A stretch of 37,681 nt of DNA from an uncultured Gammaproteobacteria bacterium (GCA_947259975.1 CAMYOD010000019.1:13497-51177); one strand, 5' to 3'; shown: positions 27,501 to 35,885, counted from the stretch's first letter. Numbers and translations: made by a program. The notes: generated by a model not told the origin, from the letters alone.

Positions 27501-28774
27501 TGAAACGGAAATTCATGAGCGAGGCGTCGTCGGGCAATCTGGCGGAGCTGGACCCGGTCGAGTTTGAGCGCTGCCTGCTGCAGTCGCGGGTGCTGGAGTT
27601 GCTGAGCAAGATCTATTTCTTTGTCGATGCGCGCAAGACCGCATGGACGGTGTTTGCGCAACGGAATGTCGCCGAGCGGCTTGGCAGCGCCCAAGAGCGT
27701 TGTCAGGCCTATGCGGGTTATGCGATCGCCATGATGGGCATGGGTCTGACGGAACGAGCGGCCCGCTACTCGAGGCGTGCATTGACGCTCGCGCAGAAGG
27801 CGGGCAATCCGATGGTGTTGGCCTCTGTACATTTGCGCAAGGGCGTGCTCGGCCTGTATACCGAAGACCCCGCGCTGACGCGGCAGGAGGCGCAAAAGGC
27901 AGCCGATATCTACGGCCAGTTCGGCGAGATGTGGGAGCGGCTCACGGCCCTGAGCGCGATCGCGACCGCGTGGATGCGAGCGGCGGATTTTCGCAAGACC
28001 GAGCAGGTCTACGGCGAAGTGGAGCAAATCGCCACGGAGTTGAATTCATCCATGCATATCGGCTGGGCGAAGTGCTGGCGACCCTGGTGCCACTATCTGC
28101 TGAGTGACGATCGTGTGGATAGCCTCAAGCAGGAGATACGCAGCGCGATACCGTATTGCACCGAGTCCAATGACCGGGCAACGCAGATTCTCGCCCTCGG
28201 CCACCTGTGCGCGATCGCGGTGCGTGAGGGCGATGCGGCGAACGCTGCCTGGTTGGCCGACGAGGTGTATACGGCATGGTGCAAATATCGCACGAAACTG
28301 GTGGCACGCACGCCGCAGATCGCGTTGGTGTATGCGGCGGAGGCGGCCCTGTTCGCGCTCGAACAGGGCGCGACCGATGTGACCACCGCGCGCCTGCGCG
28401 AGATCGCCACGCAGGCCGCCGCGCGGGCGGTGAAGCTGGGCAAGGGCTTTCCCTACCTCTACGGGCCGGGACTGCGCGTACAAGCCGGCGTGCGGGCCCA
28501 CCTCAAGGGTCCCAAGCGGGCACGATCCTTGTTCGAACGCGCACTCAAGATACTGACCGCAAGCCCCGATCTGTGGCAAACCGGACTGGCTTATTACGAC
28601 ATGGCGCGCCTGTATCCGGATGCGGCGGCGGACGCTGTGGCGCAGGCCGCAAAACTGTTCGCCGCCTGCGACGCGGCCGCGGAGCAACGGCGTCTGGCGG
28701 ATCTGTCCCGTGCATTGCATGGCGAGAAATCGACAAACCAATACAAAAACGTACTCGGGGAGGGCAGGGCATGA
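24515..28774 (+). CDS. soluble adenylyl cyclase-like protein: two class III cyclase domains, STAND-type ATPase, TPR-like repeats
   Basis: 1419 residues. Cyclase domain C1 (about 40-215) has both metal-binding Asp: FVDLVGF (Asp47) and YFAGDA (Asp97). Domain C2 (about 265-425) has lost the first Asp (LFARFSG, Ala274) but keeps the transition-state pair in GDVVNRAARL (Asn387, Arg391). A P-loop ATPase follows with Walker A GEPGAGKS (484-491) and Walker B VLCFEDLHWADQ, then a long helical-repeat region to the end. This is the layout of mammalian sAC (ADCY10) and its bacterial relatives, making cAMP (or cGMP) at a single C1/C2 site. The start has no close ribosome site; a five-codon frame (24501-24518) overlaps it in ATGA. 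The stop overlaps the next ATG. Confidence 0.9.
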   Translation: MIEGEISQAAKGVASYLPMRTAHALGAATGPMPGQTQALRGPVMFVDLVGFTPFVLSLCRLKKRGIEALQGVLSDYFSTMVECIYQHGGDVFYFAGDAVLVGFTGDQPEDDAARAVNCARDLHARLAKYQELTILGQRHSVVIKVGIGFGDYHYTVLGRADLGYAPLILGAPVQSAVDAESHAEGGGVVLDSAMWRCLGSPPELGTPVAGFVPLKEGFNSAGGADSPHAATALTAPEVTSEQCAGWIEPALYRKVLNSHVGYMADFRDVTCLFARFSGCLVEGDIAATIDRLNSVYTFARARGNRYGAILNHIEIGDKGYVLFFALGALQGVEEKCTLAGRLALGLCQHSLSFVDRVQVGIATGEGYSGDIGAPSRKSYTITGDVVNRAARLMTYGRDTGIYVDDPTHARMDSDMVTRAIPEVRLKGIDKPVTIHRLHSEIQHRQTVLFRYTDTMVGRHEELNRLRTHLKRVENGQGSICSVLGEPGAGKSRLIGAFLKDAATQATEPLVGVCHSYEKFTPYYAWRPVFRALLKIDDHDDEARLAQNIADALDAVADVSVEWTPVLAQLAGITLAETSLTRDLHADQKRRRVFEIVARLLERRASTQVLVLCFEDLHWADQASLELIRYLAARTSTIPMLLLMVSRNEDTLSDVQELPDSSTITVKPLSDDEARRLLHFRIERCRLSETVERDILNKADGNPLFIESIAQGLLERDLADADSTAAPLRDMQIPDSLQDLTLARFDQLDEDAKTVLRIASVSGRDFEDRLIRRLLPASLDEARLPALIERLHDLGFILVLTQSPLTYSFKHAVIRDVIYDTLPLSARVSLHRRVGDDIETVAGERAAEEADRLAHHFLAGEDASRGFAYSVLAARRARDQYANEDAIYHYGNALELISTDKQASDTDERRALTMELANVYRRAGRYRNAAELFNVCFEYAREPAQRAEIHIGLGSVYQERGNVIRAIEELETALELLGRRAPGSGIGTVAAIASEFLKRKFMSEASSGNLAELDPVEFERCLLQSRVLELLSKIYFFVDARKTAWTVFAQRNVAERLGSAQERCQAYAGYAIAMMGMGLTERAARYSRRALTLAQKAGNPMVLASVHLRKGVLGLYTEDPALTRQEAQKAADIYGQFGEMWERLTALSAIATAWMRAADFRKTEQVYGEVEQIATELNSSMHIGWAKCWRPWCHYLLSDDRVDSLKQEIRSAIPYCTESNDRATQILALGHLCAIAVREGDAANAAWLADEVYTAWCKYRTKLVARTPQIALVYAAEAALFALEQGATDVTTARLREIATQAAARAVKLGKGFPYLYGPGLRVQAGVRAHLKGPKRARSLFERALKILTASPDLWQTGLAYYDMARLYPDAAADAVAQAAKLFAACDAAAEQRRLADLSRALHGEKSTNQYKNVLGEGRA

Positions 28775-29427
28775 TCGTAGGGCATTACAGCGTGAGTTTC
28801 GCCGTCAAGGCGTTACGCAAGGACATCCCGCTTTGGCAGTTGTTGGTCGCGGTGCAGGCCATAGATTTCGTCTGGGCATTTCTTATTCTGGCGGGGGTGG
28901 AGAAAATGCGTATCGACGCCACATTGCCGTCGGTACCGCTGGATCTGTACTACATGCCCTACAGCCACAGTCTGATGGGCGCGCTGATCGGCTTCGCGGT
29001 GGCGTTGCTGGCCTACCGCTGGTGGCTCGCACCGAGCAAAGGCATGGCCGCGGCCCTGTTGGTGGCTCTGGCGGTGTTCTCGCACTGGGCCCTGGATGTG
29101 ATCGTGCACCGTCCCGACCTGCCCCTCTATGACGACGTGTACAAGATCGGTCTGGCACTGTGGAACCTTGAGGTCACGGCATTTGTTCTCGAGGTCGGGC
29201 TGCTCATCGCGGCCATGGTCTGGTACCACCGCACCCACCCGGTGCCGGCGGGCGGGGGCCGCACGGCCTTAGTAGTGACCGCGGTGGCCCTGGCGCTCGC
29301 CCAGGTCGGAGTGGTCTTCGCGCCGACACCGGGCTTCGTGACCCCCGCCTTGCTGGCGGGCCTGTTGATTGTGTTTTATCTGGTGGTTGCCGGCCTGGGG
29401 TCGTGGCTGGATCGGACCCGAGGCTGA
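28771..29427 (+). CDS. multi-pass membrane protein, YdjM/DUF457-like putative metal-dependent hydrolase
   Basis: 218 residues from ATG 28771, overlapping the cyclase stop by 4 nt. About six hydrophobic segments are visible. Conserved-looking His/Asp residues lie at membrane edges: MIVGHYS (His5), PYSHSLMG (His66), FSHWALDVIVHRPD (His105, Asp109, His113). This pattern of SHS and SHxxxD motifs recalls the membrane-bound metal-dependent hydrolases of the YdjM/DUF457 group, which have been linked to phospholipid-like substrates without firm proof. Translational coupling to the cyclase makes it the last gene of the cluster. Its stop is only 15 nt from the stop of the convergent STAND gene, with no terminator between. 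Confidence 0.75.
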   Translation: MIVGHYSVSFAVKALRKDIPLWQLLVAVQAIDFVWAFLILAGVEKMRIDATLPSVPLDLYYMPYSHSLMGALIGFAVALLAYRWWLAPSKGMAAALLVALAVFSHWALDVIVHRPDLPLYDDVYKIGLALWNLEVTAFVLEVGLLIAAMVWYHRTHPVPAGGGRTALVVTAVALALAQVGVVFAPTPGFVTPALLAGLLIVFYLVVAGLGSWLDRTRG

Positions 29428-29442
29428 CGCGGAAGCATTGCG

Positions 29443-32400
29443 CTAGCCGGCGTCGCTTGCCGCCAATGGCACCAGGCGGTTGCAGGTGTCCCGGGCCTCA
29501 TCCGCCCACTTGAGAACCGCTTTGCCGTTTTGATCCCGTTGTGTGAAATGCGGATGGCCCCGCAGGCGCGCACAGCCAAGTTCGAGCCAGGCCTGGGAAT
29601 GGGCCGCCCAAACGCGCACGGTCTGGTCGTCGCCAGCACTGACCGCGCGGTGACCGTCGGGACTGAAGTCAATGAGACTAACCAAACGCGTATGACCGAG
29701 ATATTCCGCGGTTTTTTCCCCATCAAGGTTCCACAGGCGGAGGCGGCCGTTGGTGCTGCCGCTCAGTAAGGCGCGGACGTCGGGGTGGAAGCGTACCGCG
29801 GTCACCTCTCCGTTGTGGGCCTTGAACGGCGGCTTTGGAACCAGGCGGCCGTTCTGCCGTTGCCAAATCTGCAGGGATCCGCCCCGCGTGCCGATGACCA
29901 CGCGTTGCCCCTCGTGGTCGATATCGAGAGTGCTGATTCGGTTTGGGCGGCTAGGAGAGTCGACGCATTTCACTATTTCTGCAGACCGGCGCGCGACAGC
30001 GCCCGGGCTGACGTCCGGTGCTTGCGGCATTGTCCATAACATCACGCACTGTTTCCCCTCGGTCTTGCTCACGATACGGCTCACAAGGCCCATGAGTGTC
30101 TTGCCGTCGCCACTGAAGGCAAGACTATAGAGATCGACTTTATCCACAGCGGCTTCTGCTGGGTAGGCGAGTTTCGCGACCGGTGTGCCGCTGTCAGCAC
30201 GCCATACCTGAACCGGGTCCTTGAGAGAATTGGGCGCTGCGGCCAGCAGTTCGCCATGCCGGGACAGGGCGATGGATTCGGCCCGGAGGTCCGGATTATC
30301 GAAACTGAATTGCGCGGGTGCGTCAGTCGGCTGGTTCGGTTTCCAGACAAGGATTGTGTTGCCGAACGTGGCCGCTGCGAGACCATTTCGGCTGAGCGCG
30401 GTTCCGCCAAAATAGCTCTTCTGGCTCGAAGTTTCAGGCCCGCGAAGTTTGGTGGTCTTGCCATCCGTGTCGCCGCGCCGCCGGATCTTATGCATGAGCT
30501 GGTTAGCCGTTGTCTGGCTAATCGTGATCAGTTGGCGGTTATCCGCATGGAAAGTGACGGCGCCGGGAATGGCCTCGGGGCGTTCCGGCAACTCGACCTG
30601 GGTGCTCAGCCAGTCGCCGATGCGCACCGTCCCATCCGCGCTCGCGATGGCAATCAGGTGCGGGTCGTTGGATGGTGTCACCGATGTCACTGGGCCGTCG
30701 ATACCCTGCAGCGGCGGTGAAGTGAGCCGCCAGTCCTCCGGTCGGGTTTCTGAAATCTTGGTGAGCAGCACCTGGTTATTGTTGTCGCCGCTGATGATGG
30801 CGCGGCCGTCGCTACGAAACGCGACTGAATTGACCCATCCTTGATGGTGTCGGATGGCGCCCTTCGGTAGCAGCCGGTTGCGATCGTCATCGACCCAATC
30901 CCAGAGCCGAATCGTTCTATCATGGCTGCTAGTGGCCAGCAGGCGGCCGTCCGGACGGAACGTGACCGCGGTTATCTTGTCCGCGTGACCGGCTGCAATC
31001 GGACCCGCCAGCCGTTTTTTCTGCGCGACCTCGTAAACATAAAATTCCCATGATGCGGGGTTGTGGGCGCCGTTTCTCTCGGTTCGCCCGATGACAACCA
31101 GGAACTTACCAGCCGGGTGAAACACCAGTGATCTAAATTGCACGGAATTGACGGCGGCCAACGTGCCCAGGGGCTCGCCATCGGACGACCACAAGCGGAT
31201 GCCGAATTGGTCGTCGCTGGTGGCAATCATACCCGTGGCCGGACTAACCGCCATGTCATATATCTTCTCATTGTCCTTGATTCTAAGCAGATTCTTTACA
31301 AGTCTGCCTTCAACATCCCAAATATCGATCGAATTCTCCGCCTGGGTGAACACGCGGCTGCCGTCGGTGTTGAGCACGACCTTGTAAATATTAATGACTT
31401 CGATGGTCCTGAAAGGATCGACGGCGGGTGGCCGCCAGAATTTAAGTTGGTTCCTGCCACCACTGACAATCAGATCGCCGCGTTTACTGATGGCGACACT
31501 TGTGACCCGGCCGCCGTGTTGCAGCAGGGTCCGTTCCCAGGACTGGTTGACCGCCTCGCTCAGACTGGCTTGCAGGGCCGCGGGGATGGTGCCGTTGTAG
31601 AATTCATGGCCGCGGCCGGCGGCGGCCACGGCCAGTGTCAGGGCCTGCAGGGGTTCCGTCGCCAACAGACTCGCCACCTGGTCGGTGGTGTGTGACAGCT
31701 CGGCGGCGATGCGCTCGTGTTCCGCCGTCGCCCGTTCGAACAGGGCCCACACCGCGGTGGCGGCAATGACAATCACGGCACAGATGGCGGCGCCGTTGCG
31801 CAGCCGGCGCAGGTGGCGGTGTTTGTTGCGCAGTGTTTGGCTCGCCGCGAGCAGCCGTTCCTCGTCGGCGGTGGGTGTGCGCATGCCGTCGAGGCCCTTT
31901 TCCGCCACTTCCAGATCGAAGTCGTCCAGCGGCGCGCCGGTGGTGTCCTCGCGCCATTCCTTGCCGCGGTTCTCGAGGATGCGGCGGGCGCGGGGACCGG
32001 GCTGATCGGAATCGTCGAAGCGGCGACGCACGTGGGGCGCGAGGGTATCGTGGGCCAGGCGGGTGGCGGCCCTGTCGCCGCCGTTCGTGCTGCCGGCCAG
32101 CAGATACAGGTTGGTCATATCCTCGAGCAGTCGCGGCAGGCGTTCCGCACTGTGGGCGTAGTTGTTCAGCACCTCGTCGCGAGCGTGGGCGGCGGCGGTG
32201 GCCAGCGGCGTGGTATGAAATGCCAGGACGTCCAGCGCCAGGCCGCTGTCCACTTCCTGCTCATGGTCACCGGCGAGCGTTTGGAGTTGCTGGTCGACGA
32301 AATCCCCCAGCAATAAGCCCTGGTCCCGCAGTTCTTTATACAGTGCGCGGGTGAAGCGCGGCGCATGGGGCTCCGTCTTCACGGCCGCCTGCCACATCTT

Positions 32401-33816
32401 GGTGAGCAGAATCTCCAGGGTGGGGGCGACAGGGGCGTCCCGGTCGGCCACCAGGTCCTCGGCAATCACTTCCGCGAGCCCGGGCTCCACGCTGAGGTTG
32501 TACTGCCGGCGCAGCCGCGCCGTGCTCGTGAGGCCGTTGACGATCTCGATCACCGCGTCCCGATCCAGGGTCTCGAGAAACACCTTGCCGTGACCCAGTT
32601 CCTGCACCTCGAATTGTTTCTGGATTTCCGGAAACCACTCCTTGCGAAACACCAGCACCAGCCGTCCCCGCGGGGCAAAGTCGTAATCGCCGAACAAGCC
32701 CTGCAAGGCGGCGACGCAGTCGCTGAGTTCGTCCGGGTTGTCGGCCAGCGGTCGGGTGAATACCTCCTCGATCTGATCGAACACCACGACGAGGGGTCGG
32801 CCGGTCTCCTTCTCGATACCGCGCCACCGCTCACTCAGATCCTTACTGTTCGGCGTCTGACCGTCGGCGGGTGCGCCCAGGGTCCGGTGCAGGGTGGTCA
32901 GCAGGCTATTGTCGGCGGCGCGCCGCAGGTAGCGGGTCTCGCAGTTCCATTGCAGCCGCGGCAAAACACCCGCGTCCAGGAACGAGGATTTGCCGACACC
33001 GGACTGGCCGTACAGCAACACCACCGCGGGCGCCTCCGGTGAGGTCAACATGTCGTAGAGTTTGCGGATCTCCCGCTGGCGGCCGAAAAAGATCTCCGCG
33101 TCTTTGGCGGTGAACCATTCCAGATAGCGGAACGGCGTCACCGGCAACGGTCGCCGCGGCAGGCCCGGCAGACCGTGACAGGGATCCGGGATCGGCAGCA
33201 GGTCTGCGGCCCGCTCCACGGCGCGCATGATCGGGCAGGCATACAGGGTGCCGGCTACGGTCTGGCGCTCCCGGTCCATGAGGGCGAAGCGCAGCAGGCC
33301 GATGACGGCGTTGTCGACGATTACCGGTGCGCCGGACAGCCCCTTCGCCGGGGCGCCGTTGCCCGCCGCCGCCTGTTTGCTGAACAACTGGAACACGGGC
33401 TCGCCGTCGAGATCGCCGGCGTGGTTCTCCACGGTGCCGGTCTGCACCATGCCGTCGCGGGGATTGGCATCCGGAAAGCCGTAGGTCTCGAAACTCGTGC
33501 CGGACGTTTGCCAGTCCGCCAGGGGGATCGGTCGTGCCGGTGGAGCGTCTTTGCAGTCGAGTAATGCCCAATCCTCACCCGCATCCCACAGATCGGCACA
33601 GGCTGTGGCGTCGGTGCGGTGGTCGGGAAAGCTGAGGCGGATCTTGCCCGGCAGCCATTGCGGCGGCTGACTGCGCCGGTCGGCCACGACGTGCAGGGCG
33701 GTGAGCACTTTGCCCGGCGCCACCAGGAAACCGGTACCCCGGCTTTGTACGGCGCCGTCGGCGTCCTCGGCCACCACTTCAATTTTCGCGATGGCCTGGC
33801 GAATTACTGAATCCAT
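29443..33816 (-). CDS. trypsin-like protease / nSTAND ATPase / transmembrane helix / WD40 propellers (predicted conflict-system protein)
   Basis: 1457 residues. An N-terminal trypsin-fold protease (about 1-200) has a complete triad: His42 in LTALHVV, Asp82 in GEDWALLD, Ser161 in GLSGAPV. Next is YLEWFTAKDAEIFFGRQREI, the usual entry to nSTAND ATPases, then Walker A GQSGVGKSS (270-278) and Walker B LVVVFDQIEEVF. A single hydrophobic helix sits near 675-695 (AICAVIVIAATAVWALF), followed by a coiled stretch and about 13-14 WD40-like blades (for example AVTFRPDGRLLATSSHDRTI, AVRFHPDVRALLSGSTNGRL), enough for two propellers. Such effector-STAND-repeat proteins are predicted or proven immune sensors (AVAST-like): the propeller senses, the ATPase oligomerises and the protease executes. 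It is 6 nt downstream of the phosphoesterase gene. Defence is inference. Confidence 0.88.
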   Translation of the reverse strand: MDSVIRQAIAKIEVVAEDADGAVQSRGTGFLVAPGKVLTALHVVADRRSQPPQWLPGKIRLSFPDHRTDATACADLWDAGEDWALLDCKDAPPARPIPLADWQTSGTSFETYGFPDANPRDGMVQTGTVENHAGDLDGEPVFQLFSKQAAAGNGAPAKGLSGAPVIVDNAVIGLLRFALMDRERQTVAGTLYACPIMRAVERAADLLPIPDPCHGLPGLPRRPLPVTPFRYLEWFTAKDAEIFFGRQREIRKLYDMLTSPEAPAVVLLYGQSGVGKSSFLDAGVLPRLQWNCETRYLRRAADNSLLTTLHRTLGAPADGQTPNSKDLSERWRGIEKETGRPLVVVFDQIEEVFTRPLADNPDELSDCVAALQGLFGDYDFAPRGRLVLVFRKEWFPEIQKQFEVQELGHGKVFLETLDRDAVIEIVNGLTSTARLRRQYNLSVEPGLAEVIAEDLVADRDAPVAPTLEILLTKMWQAAVKTEPHAPRFTRALYKELRDQGLLLGDFVDQQLQTLAGDHEQEVDSGLALDVLAFHTTPLATAAAHARDEVLNNYAHSAERLPRLLEDMTNLYLLAGSTNGGDRAATRLAHDTLAPHVRRRFDDSDQPGPRARRILENRGKEWREDTTGAPLDDFDLEVAEKGLDGMRTPTADEERLLAASQTLRNKHRHLRRLRNGAAICAVIVIAATAVWALFERATAEHERIAAELSHTTDQVASLLATEPLQALTLAVAAAGRGHEFYNGTIPAALQASLSEAVNQSWERTLLQHGGRVTSVAISKRGDLIVSGGRNQLKFWRPPAVDPFRTIEVINIYKVVLNTDGSRVFTQAENSIDIWDVEGRLVKNLLRIKDNEKIYDMAVSPATGMIATSDDQFGIRLWSSDGEPLGTLAAVNSVQFRSLVFHPAGKFLVVIGRTERNGAHNPASWEFYVYEVAQKKRLAGPIAAGHADKITAVTFRPDGRLLATSSHDRTIRLWDWVDDDRNRLLPKGAIRHHQGWVNSVAFRSDGRAIISGDNNNQVLLTKISETRPEDWRLTSPPLQGIDGPVTSVTPSNDPHLIAIASADGTVRIGDWLSTQVELPERPEAIPGAVTFHADNRQLITISQTTANQLMHKIRRRGDTDGKTTKLRGPETSSQKSYFGGTALSRNGLAAATFGNTILVWKPNQPTDAPAQFSFDNPDLRAESIALSRHGELLAAAPNSLKDPVQVWRADSGTPVAKLAYPAEAAVDKVDLYSLAFSGDGKTLMGLVSRIVSKTEGKQCVMLWTMPQAPDVSPGAVARRSAEIVKCVDSPSRPNRISTLDIDHEGQRVVIGTRGGSLQIWQRQNGRLVPKPPFKAHNGEVTAVRFHPDVRALLSGSTNGRLRLWNLDGEKTAEYLGHTRLVSLIDFSPDGHRAVSAGDDQTVRVWAAHSQAWLELGCARLRGHPHFTQRDQNGKAVLKWADEARDTCNRLVPLAASDAG

Positions 33817-33822
33817 ATGCTG

Positions 33823-35376
33823 TTACACCGCATCCCCGATGGTGTAGTCGCACAGTTCCGCGTCGAGCAACTGGTCGGCGCCGTCGAGATCCAGGCGCGC
33901 GTAGGTGGGCGCGAAATGAATCCAGCGGCTCAAACACCCGGCCTGCAGGTCGTCGACGAATTCACGCAGTTTACCCAGCGCCTGGTCAGTCGAACCGACG
34001 ATGATTTCGTCCGGGAAGCGCATGACATCCGCCCAGGTGCCGGTGTTCAGGTAGCGGGCACCGTTGTTCAGCGGCACGTCCTTGGGCAGGTGGGTATGGC
34101 CGAACACCACGCAACGAAAGCCGCCGCCGGCAAGCTCCTCGGCCGCCTCCAGGTATTCCTTGCCGGTTTCCACCGAACGATCGAAGCTTTTGTCGTCGCG
34201 CAGCGCCCGCAGCGCCTTGAGCAGACTGGGGAGACGCCGTTCCACGTCCCGGTCGTTACGTCCGAGCAGAAGCTTCATCAACCCCATGGATTGATCGAGG
34301 GTCTCGCCGGCGGAGATGTCCTGGCCGATTGCGACTGACGTGTCCTCCGTGTCGGTCCCTGGGGTCAATTCGTCGAGGAAGCCCGACGCATCCTCGCCCA
34401 TGGCATCGGCGAGCACCTTCGTCAGTGCAGCTTGTTCGTCCATCTCGTCGTTCGCGGCCGTGGCGGCACCCGGTTGATCCTCATTCGGCGCGGCATCGTA
34501 ACTGGCGATGTCGCCGCCGAACATCTCGTCACCCGCGCCGCTCGCGTGAATATCGCCGCCGAAACCCGGCAGTGCCGGGGCGGCGAGTTTGTGTTTGCGT
34601 GCCCCCAGCGCGATCAATGACGTCTGGCCGAGATAACTGCGATAGCCGGGCTCCAGCGCCAGCAGCATGGGAATGGCGCCACCGGTTTCCGGTTTCAACA
34701 GGTCGACAAAGGGGTAGGCGTCCTTGATTGGATTCATCATGGAGACCACGATGTCGCTGCCCGCGGGCGCGTCGAACCGATACTGTTTGGGGACATCCTG
34801 TTGCCGCGACTGCAGGGAACGCAGCCGACGCAGACTATCGTGATCGACCACATTGAACATATCGTAGCGGTTGCCGTGCTCGATCAGCACGTCGCCGACC
34901 GTGTAGGCCTCGCCGTCGAAGATAAATTCAAACGCGTGTTTATCGGTGACGCCCATCAGCGCCATCAATTGTTTGCGAACCTGGGGCAGGGCCAGCTCGA
35001 TATCGTGATTGCCGAGCAGGATCGTGAGGCGATGGCCCCGGCGCAAGAGTTTCCCCAAGGCGTCGAACAGTTCCCGGTCGCGCGCGACGATTGCCGCCAG
35101 TTTGGCGCACGCCCGTTGCGGGTCCGGGGTGAACGCCTTCCAGGCATTTTCGACAGGATCCTTTTCGGCGAGGAAATCGATGAAGTCACCGTTGATGACG
35201 AGCTCGGTGGTTACGCCGTCAGCGGGGCGATCGGCCAGCCCGTTGACGAAGGCGGTGAGATGATCCACCCCGGTACTGATGCGAAAGCCCCGGTCCTCCG
35301 GCTGACCAGGGTCGCCGTAGGGTCCGCCAAGATGGATATCGGAGATCACGAAGATCTGTCGTGTGAGATTAGTCAA
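33823..35376 (-). CDS. calcineurin-like metallophosphoesterase with acidic insert, partner of the protease-STAND gene
   Basis: I place the start at TTG 35376 (AGGGAA 9 nt before), giving 517 residues; the frame stays open to 35502, but its first codons are the -35 box of the predicted promoter. All metallophosphoesterase motifs are present: SDIHLGG, NGDFIDF, LGNHDIE, IEHGNRYD and FGHTHLP, so two metals can bind. Between the fourth and fifth motifs lies a long, Gly/Asp/Glu/Ala-rich low-complexity insert (about 260-360 of the product) unlike the rest of the fold. Relatives hydrolyse phosphodiesters, nucleotides or phosphoproteins; the substrate here is unknown. It is the first gene of a two-gene operon, so it may make or destroy a signal for the STAND protein. 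Confidence 0.85.
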   Translation of the reverse strand: MTNLTRQIFVISDIHLGGPYGDPGQPEDRGFRISTGVDHLTAFVNGLADRPADGVTTELVINGDFIDFLAEKDPVENAWKAFTPDPQRACAKLAAIVARDRELFDALGKLLRRGHRLTILLGNHDIELALPQVRKQLMALMGVTDKHAFEFIFDGEAYTVGDVLIEHGNRYDMFNVVDHDSLRRLRSLQSRQQDVPKQYRFDAPAGSDIVVSMMNPIKDAYPFVDLLKPETGGAIPMLLALEPGYRSYLGQTSLIALGARKHKLAAPALPGFGGDIHASGAGDEMFGGDIASYDAAPNEDQPGAATAANDEMDEQAALTKVLADAMGEDASGFLDELTPGTDTEDTSVAIGQDISAGETLDQSMGLMKLLLGRNDRDVERRLPSLLKALRALRDDKSFDRSVETGKEYLEAAEELAGGGFRCVVFGHTHLPKDVPLNNGARYLNTGTWADVMRFPDEIIVGSTDQALGKLREFVDDLQAGCLSRWIHFAPTYARLDLDGADQLLDAELCDYTIGDAV

Positions 35377-35473
35377 TTGCAATTGTTCCCTGGGTCTGGC
35401 CGGTGGTCGATTTCGCGCGGGGCTTGTCGCACAAGCCTGAAGCGCAAATTCCCCGGTAGTATTATGTATTTTG

Positions 35474-35502
35474 AGTACACCTTGGGCCCGGCAGACTGTC
35501 AA
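35474..35502 (-). promoter_or_regulatory. sigma70 promoter of the phosphoesterase / protease-STAND operon
   Basis: On the minus strand TTGACA (35497-35502) is followed after 17 nt by TGTACT (35474-35479, four of six matches to TATAAT). The start point would be near 35467, with a leader of about 90 nt to the proposed TTG start. Confidence 0.55.
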
Positions 35503-35737
35503 GTAAATAATACCCGGGCAGGGTAGCGTCGGATTTTCTTTCTATGAGAGCAAAGAGAAAAGAATAAAGAGAAAAGGGATGTGCTCGCCGCGGTACGCGA
35601 CTCGGCGCCGGTGGGTGCACGGATCCCGGTGTTGCACCCTTCGCTCGCGACTCGACACTCTTCGCTCTGCCTCTTAGCGGCGGTATCCCGCGCGAATCAG
35701 GGTGCGCCAAGTCCCCTTGTGCCTGATGGCTGAGAAA

Positions 35738-35753
35738 TGGTGGGCTCGGTAGG
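35738..35753 (-). repeat. degenerate copy of the tRNA 3' end
   Basis: TGGTGGGCTCGGTAGG matches the tRNA 3' terminus at 35947-35962 (TGGTGGGCCCGGTAGG) in 15 of 16 positions, same orientation, 209 bp away on the STAND side. Similarity fades beyond it. It may be a decayed attachment site or a tRNA remnant. Confidence 0.55.
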
Positions 35754-35765
35754 GTGCGGAGCGAC

Positions 35766-35860
35766 CGAATGTCCAGTGGACATTCGCAGCGCGACAAACG
35801 GGCCGCCAGGGAAGGCGGCCCTGGACTTTCCCGCGCAGCCTGGAGTGCGCAGCGGGAAAG
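35766..35860. repeat. three consecutive perfect hairpins
   Basis: Hairpin 1: CGAATGTCC-agt-GGACATTCG (35766-35786). Hairpin 2: GGGCCGCC-agggaa-GGCGGCCC (35800-35821). Hairpin 3: CTTTCCCGC-17 nt-GCGGGAAAG (35826-35860). They are closely packed and could be a REP-like element, a small RNA or att-associated structure. Confidence 0.65.
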
Positions 35861-35885
35861 CGAACCGCAGACCAAGGGAAACAAC

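Noticed and set aside
28276-28770. Long upstream extension of the membrane protein frame
   Set aside because: It lies entirely inside the cyclase gene in another frame; the ATG at 28771 gives the coupled start and the membrane protein's own N-terminus.
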